Positions 26,181 to 32,020 of a DNA stretch of 32,020 nt are shown here, piece after piece. This stretch comes from Planctomycetota bacterium (GTDB lineage: Bacteria; Planctomycetota; B15-G4): the NCBI GenBank assembly GCA_003644265.1, contig QNBX01000034.1, positions 1 through 32,020 on the forward strand, read 5' to 3'. Position numbers and translations under genes: made by a program. The notes below the pieces were generated by a model. It ran no database searches and was not told the DNA's origin. It saw only the letters and a program-made list of their open reading frames with translations. Positions within the stretch are counted from its first letter, which is position 1. Every line of letters begins with the position of its first letter.

Positions 26181-27455
26181 CTACTCAGGCAGTCCAGGCC
26201 AGCGCTGGACCAGCTCGATCAGGATGCGGTCCGCTCGGCTGAGCTGCGCGTCTGCCAGTCGGATGGATCGATCGTCCAGATGGATGAGCCCGTGCGCTAG
26301 CAGCTGAGCGGCTGCCTGCCTGACCGGGGCTCGCCAGGCCGGGGAGAAGCGCCGGTCGAGCGCCTCGGCGGAGAGCCCCTCCCGCGTCCGGAGCCCGGAG
26401 CCCAGCACCTCGAGCAGACGCTGTGCGGGGCTCAGGCGCTCGACGTGTTCTCGAGTGGAGCGTCCCGAGCGAGCGGCGCTGATCCATGCGTTGACGTCGC
26501 GACGGTTGCTCCATCGCAGCTGCCCCTCGGAGCTGGAGGCCCCGGGCCCCAGGCCCAGGTAGGCCTGGCCGCGCCAGTACGCCTGGTTGTGGAGGCAGCG
26601 CTGCCCGGGGCGGGCGAAGTTCGAGACTTCGTAGCGCTCCAACCCGTCTTGCTCCAGCCGGCCGGTCCAGACCTCGTCGAGCGCAGCGGCAGTGTCGTCA
26701 TCCACCAGCGCGCCGGGTCCCCGCTTGTGGAGGCGCTCGAGAGGCGTCCCGGGTTCGACGGTCAGGCCGTAGATGGAGACGTGGGGCGGTCGGAAAGCCA
26801 GTAACTCGTCGAGCTCGGCGTGCAACGAGGCGGCGCTCTGCCCGCCCCAGCCCACGAGCAGATCGGACGACCAGCTGCTGCCCCAATGTTCGGCGATCAT
26901 GCTCAGCGCGCGACGCGCATCGTCAGGTGAGTGGAGTCGCGCAAAGGACTTTAAAACGCGTGCATGGAATGTTTGAACACCTATGGAAAGCCTGGTAACG
27001 CCAGAATCACGCCATGCGCTCAAGGAAGCCATCGACACATTGACTGGGTTGACCTCGAGCGTTGTCTCTACGGTATGAGCATGCGGATAGCCGGAAGTTA
27101 TTGTGTGAATGATACGTTGTAGGTGGTTGTCTGGCAGCAGACCTGGGGTCCCGCCTCCGAGTGACAGGGTGCGGGGGGCATTCGCTCGTGGAGTGGCGCG
27201 CCACTCGGCGAGAATCGCGTCCGTGAACTCGCGGTGCTGGCCCACGGCGTTCGGAACGGTGGTGAAGGCGCAGTAGGTGCAGCGATCCCTGCAGTAGGGC
27301 ACGTGGACGTACACGTGGTGTCCGGCGTGCGGGGGCCCCGTGTCGATGAGTCTGGGCTCCACCGGCGCCGCTGCAGTGGAATCGGCGGTTGGGTCGAGGC
27401 CGTCAGGCAGCGGCTGAGTTGCGGCGCGGCGGCTACTCTTCCTCGCTGACCTCAT
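26181..27455 (-). CDS. hemW: HemW-type radical SAM heme chaperone
   Basis: HemW is a HemN-like radical SAM protein thought to carry heme to respiratory proteins. The cluster motif is C55-R-D-R-C59-T-Y-C62-A-F. The residue after the third Cys pair is F rather than the Cys of true HemN, which favours HemW. Other hallmarks are L-S-L-G-G-G-T-P, E-V-N-P, TRLSIGVQTFHARVLKSFAR, VSIYGLTVEPGTPLERLHKR and HNQAYWRGQAYLGLGPGA. The start is uncertain: ATG 27455 (424 aa) overlaps the sigma gene, while GTG 27362 (393 aa, nearer the usual size) avoids the overlap; the intervening residues are low-complexity. The segment at about 26940-27120 uses noticeably A+T-richer codons than its flanks. Confidence 0.88.
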   Translation of the reverse strand: MRSARKSSRRAATQPLPDGLDPTADSTAAAPVEPRLIDTGPPHAGHHVYVHVPYCRDRCTYCAFTTVPNAVGQHREFTDAILAEWRATPRANAPRTLSLGGGTPGLLPDNHLQRIIHTITSGYPHAHTVETTLEVNPVNVSMASLSAWRDSGVTRLSIGVQTFHARVLKSFARLHSPDDARRALSMIAEHWGSSWSSDLLVGWGGQSAASLHAELDELLAFRPPHVSIYGLTVEPGTPLERLHKRGPGALVDDDTAAALDEVWTGRLEQDGLERYEVSNFARPGQRCLHNQAYWRGQAYLGLGPGASSSEGQLRWSNRRDVNAWISAARSGRSTREHVERLSPAQRLLEVLGSGLRTREGLSAEALDRRFSPAWRAPVRQAAAQLLAHGLIHLDDRSIRLADAQLSRADRILIELVQRWPGLPE

Positions 27456-28284
27456 CGGACATGGACCTGAGCAGCCGGCCGAGGACCTCGTTCTGGATCT
27501 GACGGACACGCTCACGGGTCAGACCGAGCTCTGCGCCGATCTGCTTGAGCGTCATGGGGTCCCGATCATAGTCCAAGCCGAAGCGAAGCCTGAGGATTCG
27601 CCGCTCGCGTTCGTCAAGGTTGTCGATCAGGCCCATCATGCGCTCGACCTCTGTGGCCCGAGCCAGATCGCTGGGCGGATCAGGGCAGTTGGGGTCGACG
27701 ATGATGTCGTTGAGGCTGCTGCCGTCACTGTCCGTGCTGAACGACTGGGTGTACCTGTGGGATGTCCGCAGGGCGCGGCGCACGTTCCTCGCGTTGTCGA
27801 GGGTCATGTCGAGTTCCAGCGCCACCTCGTTGATGGAGGGCACACGCCCGAGTTCCAGCAACATGCGATCGGTCGTTTGCTGCCAGCGGTTGATCAGTTC
27901 GACCATGTAGGACGGAATGCGGACGGTCTTGACGGTGTTCGTGAGCGCTCTGCGGATGGACTGCTTGATCCACCAGGTGGCATAGGTGGAGAAGCGGCAG
28001 TTCGCGGCGGGGTCGAATTTTTCAACGGCGCGCAGCAAGCCCACGTTGCCTTCCTCGATGAGGTCCAGCAGGCACAGGCCGCGGTTCATGTAGCGCTTGG
28101 CGATGCTGACGACCAGACGCAGATTGGCCAGGGCAAAGTGATCGCGCGCTTGGATGGAGCCCTTCTGGACCTCGTAGGCCAGCTCCTTCTCTTGATCCGC
28201 CGTCAGCAGCTTGACCTGGTTGATTTCCTGCAAGTAGATTTCGATGGTGTGGTCGGACGGTGCGGACTTGGTGCGTGGACCCAT
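27433..28284 (-). CDS. RpoD-like (group 2) sigma factor
   Basis: This 283-aa sigma-70 family protein contains region 1.2 (about 13-47, HTIEIYLQEINQVKLLTADQ), region 2 (about 53-115, LANLRLVVSIAKRYMNRG, DLIEEGNVGLLRAVEKFD, FSTYATWWIKQSIRRAL), region 3 (about 120-195) and region 4 (about 215-275, LDERERRILRLRFGL, LTLK/LTRERVRQIQNEVL helix-turn-helix). It lacks region 1.1 and the non-conserved insertion of primary sigma factors, so it is an alternative RpoS/RpoD-like sigma. It ends with an acidic SDEVSEEE tail. It heads the eight-gene minus-strand chain and is divergent from the HPr-fusion gene across 152 nt. Confidence 0.9.
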   Translation of the reverse strand: MGPRTKSAPSDHTIEIYLQEINQVKLLTADQEKELAYEVQKGSIQARDHFALANLRLVVSIAKRYMNRGLCLLDLIEEGNVGLLRAVEKFDPAANCRFSTYATWWIKQSIRRALTNTVKTVRIPSYMVELINRWQQTTDRMLLELGRVPSINEVALELDMTLDNARNVRRALRTSHRYTQSFSTDSDGSSLNDIIVDPNCPDPPSDLARATEVERMMGLIDNLDERERRILRLRFGLDYDRDPMTLKQIGAELGLTRERVRQIQNEVLGRLLRSMSDEVSEEE

Positions 28285-28436
28285 GTGATGGCCTGCCGAT
28301 CAGAGGTGCTTGGGGGAGGTGCTGAGACATCGACCGGGCCCCATCAAGACCTTGAGACGGTGGTATCGGGTTCGCCTCCGATGGGAGGATCGGTGATTCA
28401 ACGCTGTGCTAAACTGACGCGCTTCGGGCAGCCCCC

Positions 28437-29735
28437 ATGACTCGAGTTCAGGCCACGCAAGCGATCTTGCCGGAGGATGAGTATTCGCGCCTGCTTGGCG
28501 TCGAGTCACGGGTCTTTGGCGCTTGGGTTGTGGCGTTTGTCGAGCGCGGGGATGACTTCCTGAAGCTCCCGGATGGCGTCGGGCGGCTCGCGGAGTCGGC
28601 TCATTCGCTTGAGACGTTCCTGGATGATCACGGTGCCCGGCAAAACCGGACCTTCGTGACGTTTGGCGAGTTGGTCGCGTCAATTCGTGGCCTCGCAAGC
28701 GTTCAGAGCCGTCTTTTGCAGCTGTCGACCCGGCTGTCTCGATACGCGACTGCTGATGGAGTCGGCGAACTGCCGGACCTGCTCGATGCCGGCGTGTTGA
28801 CGCTGAGGGAGTGCCTCTCAGCGCTCTGTTCACGCCTGTTGGAGGAGTCGCGCAACCTGGGAATGGAGGAGTGGGAGCCTGCGGAGGCTGCCTCATCGGA
28901 CCCGCCGGTGCGACCGCGTCAGCTCTCTCGCAACCTCGGCGTCGACGAGACGGTGGATGAACGCCAGCACATCGTCGAGATCGGTGGTCGCTTCGCCTTG
29001 GTGATTGAGGCCAGCAGGTCTCTCAACCTGGCGGTTCTTCGCGAGCCCGATGAACTCGCAGAGTACGTCGCCCAGCACGCATCGGAGGACCGCTGCCGGT
29101 GGTACGAGTCGGCCGTGCACAACATCCAGTCGATGTATGACACGTACGTCAGCGGCACGGCGATCGAGGAGGCGCACCCGTGGCTAGTGACGCTGCGTGG
29201 CCATGCATCGATTGCCTTCCATCTCTTGGAGATGTCGACGGCTCTGGTCCACTTCTACGAGCGCCACGAGAACGACCTTCGCCATGAGGCCGCTCGGGAG
29301 ATCATCTCCACCTTGGTGCCCAAGCAGGCCATTCTCTCGCTTGCGGTGAACACGTGCCTTCGCCAGGCCTATCTGTTCGTGGATTCCTGTTCGGATCAGG
29401 TCCAGCTGCTGCTTGAGACGTTTGTCTCGCAACGAGAAGATGAGTTCGTGCTCCCTGACGGTGTGACGCTGCACGCGCGTCCGCTCGCGCTGATCGTTCA
29501 GATCGCGAGGCACTATGGGACGCCCATGGAAATCGGGATGGAGGGCGAGAGCTGCTCCGCGGCCTCGCTTATGGGGCTGATCATGCTTGCGGGGCGCTTC
29601 CCCGATGTTCGCCGGCTAACCGCCAGGGGAGACGCCCGGGCACTAGAAGACCTGGGTGCGCTCTTTCGTGCCGGGTTAGGCGAGGCTGGCCAGCCCTTGC
29701 CGAGCGAGTTGGGCTATCTGAAGTTAGGGGGCTGA
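28437..29735 (+). CDS. Large helical protein with C-terminal HPr-like phosphocarrier domain
   Basis: This 432-aa protein starts at ATG 28437. Residues about 336-425 are an HPr-like domain: L-P-D-G-V-T-L-H346-A-R-P-L-A-L-I-V-Q, then S-C-S-A-A-S377-L-M-G-L-I-M-L-A and a final LEDLGALFRAGL helix. H346 corresponds to the phosphorylatable His15 of HPr and R348 to its Arg17. S377 lies exactly 31 residues later, the His15-Ser46 spacing of HPr, though the Lys before Ser46 is Ala here. Residues 1-335 are mostly helical, with a charged break at about 140-165, and match nothing I know (for example VHNIQSMYDTYVSG, HASIAFHLLEMSTALVHFYE). No EI, EII or HPr kinase gene is in the window. It may be a regulatory phosphoacceptor rather than a sugar-PTS carrier. 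The N-terminal function is unknown. Confidence 0.78.
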   Translation: MTRVQATQAILPEDEYSRLLGVESRVFGAWVVAFVERGDDFLKLPDGVGRLAESAHSLETFLDDHGARQNRTFVTFGELVASIRGLASVQSRLLQLSTRLSRYATADGVGELPDLLDAGVLTLRECLSALCSRLLEESRNLGMEEWEPAEAASSDPPVRPRQLSRNLGVDETVDERQHIVEIGGRFALVIEASRSLNLAVLREPDELAEYVAQHASEDRCRWYESAVHNIQSMYDTYVSGTAIEEAHPWLVTLRGHASIAFHLLEMSTALVHFYERHENDLRHEAAREIISTLVPKQAILSLAVNTCLRQAYLFVDSCSDQVQLLLETFVSQREDEFVLPDGVTLHARPLALIVQIARHYGTPMEIGMEGESCSAASLMGLIMLAGRFPDVRRLTARGDARALEDLGALFRAGLGEAGQPLPSELGYLKLGG

Positions 29736-29833
29736 CGACCGCCCGCAAGTCCCTGTCGGTTCACGGGTTCGGTTGTTTCTTGGCGTCGCATGCCCCGGCG
29801 AGAGTTCACGCTCTCGCGTGTCTTGGTGGCGGC

Positions 29834-29849
29834 TGTTTCACGTGAAACA
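29834..29849. promoter_or_regulatory. parS centromere site 1
   Basis: TGTTTCACGTGAAACA, a perfect 16-bp match to the bacterial parS palindrome, about 250 nt upstream of parB. ParB nucleates here and spreads using CTP. The 364-nt stretch 29736-30099 contains both parS sites and, presumably, the parB promoter. Confidence 0.96.
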
Positions 29850-29890
29850 GGTGGGGCCCTGGGGGGCAGGGACGTCTGCGACGCCTTGCG

Positions 29891-29906
29891 TGTTTCACGT
29901 GAAACG
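29891..29906. promoter_or_regulatory. parS centromere site 2
   Basis: TGTTTCACGTGAAACG matches parS at 15 of 16 positions (last base G), 41 nt after site 1. Confidence 0.92.
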
Positions 29907-30099
29907 TCGTTGAAGCCAATCCGTCAGGGTCATAGCGTGGGACGTGGCTCGACAGCTACCGAGTTATGAAGACGCATGGCGTGGCTGGTGAGCACGGACC
30001 CGCCGCTGGGTCCATCGAACGCGGGCTCCGGTCGCCTGTCGATCGAGTCACGCAGCGCGGCGAACTGACCTCTGCATGGAACGGAAGGAACGACAAACG

Positions 30100-30984
30100 A
30101 TGAGTGCGAGCGAAACACCGGCTCCGCGGCTAGGTCGCGGCCTGGACAGCTTGATCAGCAGAACGGTGGGGGATCAACCGGAGAGCAGCGCGCTCGAGGT
30201 CGCGCTGGACAGCATTCGGGTCAATCCTCAGCAGCCTCGGCGGAGAATGAACGAAGAAGCGCTGGGCGGGCTTGCGGCCTCCATTTCCCAGCACGGGATC
30301 CTGCAGCCTATCGTGGTTCGCCGGCGGGGGGCTGGATACGAGCTGGTCGCGGGTGAGCGGCGATTCCGGGCCTCACGGATTGCGGGAAAAACGACGATTC
30401 CAGTTGTCTTGGTTACGGCCGAGGGGACGCGCTCGCTGGAGCTCGCTCTGATCGAGAACATCCAGCGAGAGAACCTCACTGCACTGGATGAGGCAGAGGC
30501 CTATCAGCAACTCCTCGGGCAGTACGGGTTGACGCACCAGGAGCTGGCTGAGCAGTTGGGCCGAAGCCGGGCGGCGATCTCAAATGGCCTGCGATTGCTC
30601 GACCTTCCTGACGAAATCCAGCATCTGCTGGACGCGGGAAGGCTGCCCGCAAGCCACGCCAGAGCAATTCTGGGTTTGGAGTCGCAGTCCGACATGATCG
30701 CCGTAGCGAAGCAAGCCTGCGACGAAGGCTGGTCAACACGCCAGGTTGAAGCCCGCGTGCGCGCCCAGAAGCCCGTCACGGCGAAACGGTACCCGCGCTC
30801 CGGCAAGACACCCCAGAAGGTGTTGTTCTATGAGGAAAAGCTCATGAAAATATACGACACCAAGGTGAGCCTTCACGGCAGCGAAAAGACCGGTGAAGTG
30901 CGGTTGACATACCATTCAAAGGCGGATCGAGACCGTTTGGTGCACCAGCTTCTGACCGGCCAGGCGAGTTTCGGCGACGGGTAG
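30100..30984 (+). CDS. parB: Chromosome partitioning protein ParB
   Basis: This 294-aa protein starts at ATG 30100, with a GGAAGGA ribosome-binding site at 30083-30089; ATG 30076 would place that site inside the gene. L11-G-R-G-L-D-S-L-I is the N-terminal ParA-stimulating motif. The CTP-binding part has Q-P-R-R...L-A-A-S-I-S-Q-H-G-I-L-Q-P-I, G85-E-R-R-F-R-A-S and L-I-E-N-I-Q-R-E-N-L. The central helix-turn-helix (LTHQELAEQLGRSRAAISNG) binds parS, and a C-terminal dimerisation region follows a Lys-rich linker. Two parS sites lie directly upstream. No parA is found on either side within the window, so the partner must be elsewhere. Confidence 0.96.
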   Translation: MSASETPAPRLGRGLDSLISRTVGDQPESSALEVALDSIRVNPQQPRRRMNEEALGGLAASISQHGILQPIVVRRRGAGYELVAGERRFRASRIAGKTTIPVVLVTAEGTRSLELALIENIQRENLTALDEAEAYQQLLGQYGLTHQELAEQLGRSRAAISNGLRLLDLPDEIQHLLDAGRLPASHARAILGLESQSDMIAVAKQACDEGWSTRQVEARVRAQKPVTAKRYPRSGKTPQKVLFYEEKLMKIYDTKVSLHGSEKTGEVRLTYHSKADRDRLVHQLLTGQASFGDG

Positions 30985-31251
30985 GTCGGCCGCCATCGCG
31001 GAGTGAGCCGCGTGAAAGGCCTCGCTTGCTGTGAGGGCCGTCCATTCCATCAGCCCGGTGGAGGTGGCCCCCACGTTGCTTGAGGTCCCCGCTCCCCGCT
31101 CCCCGCTGAGTGCTGAGGAGTGCGCCCTGCCGAGTGTCGTCTGCTTGGTTGCAGTGGCCCGTCGGCACCGCCGAAAGCGGAGGCGTAGGGGCGGCCTGGC
31201 GCGGCGAGTACTGAAGGCCGCATGCTTGGCCGGTGCTGGCTGAGGGCTCGC

Positions 31252-31617
31252 TCAAGCTCCAGGCGAGTAGGAATCCAACGCGGCCAGCAAGTCGTCCAGC
31301 ATGGGCGCCACGGCGTGGCCGGGAAACGCGCGGATCGTCGAATCCGCCACTTGGTGGGCACGGTCCAGGTCGGTGCCGTCGGTGTAGAGCTGCATTGCGA
31401 GGTAATAGCCGGCCCATGGCTCGGCTGAAGTGCCGTCGACCTCAATCCAGACCTGCTCAAGCTCCTCGGCAGTGAGGCCATCAACGCGCGCTGCGGCGAG
31501 TGTCTCCCAACCGCTGAGGTCCCTGGCGTCCAATCGATCGCGGACGATCACAACCAAGATGGCGGTCACGGCGATGGCGAGCCCGATGCGGGCCAGCGGC
31601 GACTTCATGCTATCCAC
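31252..31617 (-). CDS. Small membrane-anchored hypothetical protein
   Basis: This 121-aa protein reads from GTG 31617, which has a GGAG site 7 nt upstream; ATG 31608, three codons in, is the alternative. One N-terminal transmembrane helix (about 11-26, IGLAIAVTAILVVIVR) is followed by about 90 soluble residues that look helical (LTAEELEQVWIEVD, EPWAGYYLAMQLYTDG, AHQVADSTIRAFPGHAVAPM, LDDLLAALDSY). The soluble part resembles one or two TPR-like helical hairpins, but I do not recognise a family. It is convergent with parB; the 267 nt between them show only low-complexity sequence. Role unknown. Confidence 0.6.
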   Translation of the reverse strand: MDSMKSPLARIGLAIAVTAILVVIVRDRLDARDLSGWETLAAARVDGLTAEELEQVWIEVDGTSAEPWAGYYLAMQLYTDGTDLDRAHQVADSTIRAFPGHAVAPMLDDLLAALDSYSPGA

Positions 31618-31880
31618 AAGTTAGCTCCATTTTGCGCATAAGTCAGGTGTGCATTGCACGCATGTTGAGCGAAGGGCATGAACAGCGGGCGTGAAGCGAG
31701 ACGGTGCGCACAGAGATTCTCTCCGACGGAACCTGGAGTGGGCAAGGCCTTTCCGCGCGTGAGCTGGGGCCGGACACGGGAGCTGGGGACGCGATCCTGA
31801 GGACGGGATTGCCGCGCGCCGGGCGGTTAGAGAAGCGCCTGTTGCGGATGCGCGCATCCCCGTGTGCTCGCCCCGAGGTT

Positions 31881-31980
31881 GCGCAAGGCGGGGCAAGACG
31901 GGGCAAGGCGGGGCAAGGCGGGGCAAGGCGGGGCAAGGCGGGGCAAGGCGGGGCAACGCGGGGCGAGGCGGGGCGAGGCG
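31881..31980 (+). repeat. Decamer tandem repeat (GGGCAAGGCG) x ~10
   Basis: Ten consecutive 10-bp units, mostly GGGCAAGGCG with variants (GGGCAAGACG, GGGCAACGCG, GGGCGAGGCG), run from 31881 to 31980 and decay into irregular G-rich sequence to the window end at 32020. The strand is strongly G-rich. Any frame through it gives Pro/Ala- or Gly/Arg-rich low complexity, so I do not call it coding. I see no gene in 31618-31880. Confidence 0.9.
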
Positions 31981-32020
31981 GGGCAGCGGGGGGCAAGACG
32001 GCGCAGCGGGGGAAGGCGGC

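Noticed and set aside
29736..30099. tRNA or other structured RNA in the parB upstream region
   Set aside because: No tRNA T-loop or cloverleaf pattern; the obvious palindromes are parS sites.
31610..31618. CTATCCACA as an origin DnaA box
   Set aside because: It is a single 8/9 match overlapping a start codon, with no cluster around it.
31881..31980. CRISPR array
   Set aside because: Units are contiguous 10-mers without unique spacers, so this is a simple tandem repeat.

Overview
The window is a GC-rich bacterial chromosome segment carrying the dnaA-dnaN-dciA-gyrB replication-initiation block, and most likely comes from Planctomycetota. The taxonomic call rests on three things. The secreted protein at 685-2313 ends in a C-terminal module I recognise from extracellular proteins of high-GC planctomycetes. 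Secreted proteins with IPT/TIG-type folds are present. The replication block lacks recF between dnaN and gyrB. This is recognition from memory, not a database search.

Layout. 1-684 has no intact gene but holds two decayed transposase fragments: an IS110-type N-terminus on + and an IS3-type OrfB piece on -, abutting near 320. 685-14154 is mostly + strand: a secreted planctomycete-type protein, a bacillithiol-transferase-like DinB protein (BstA/YfiT), mutM and a small membrane protein on -, a GT4 glycosyltransferase, an AttEFGH-like ABC transporter/lipocalin operon, a B12-binding radical SAM enzyme, an IPT/TIG secreted protein and a TatA/TatB-like protein. 14262-19915 is on -: dnaA, dnaN, dciA (DUF721), gyrB, with a candidate oriC between dnaA and dnaN. 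20220-28284, also on -, is a tightly packed chain of eight genes, most overlapping by 4 nt: sigma factor, hemW, pabA/trpG-type amidotransferase, pyrF, bshC, bshB, bshA, cysteine desulfurase. From 28437 onward on + come a 432-aa protein ending in an HPr-like phosphocarrier domain, two parS sites, and parB with no parA in the window. A small membrane-anchored protein on - and a decamer tandem repeat close the window.

How it fits together. bshA, bshB and bshC should make bacillithiol (GlcNAc-malate, deacetylation, cysteine addition), the cysteine desulfurase sits in the same transcription unit, and a bacillithiol S-transferase-like protein lies about 18 kb away. That is a nearly complete bacillithiol pathway encoded near the replication origin. 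parS/ParB, DnaA boxes and dnaA/dnaN/gyrB within about 16 kb mark this as the origin-proximal region. The most unusual protein is the HPr fusion at 28437-29735: both the phosphorylatable His and the regulatory-Ser position of HPr are kept at the canonical 31-residue spacing, behind a long helical domain of unknown function.
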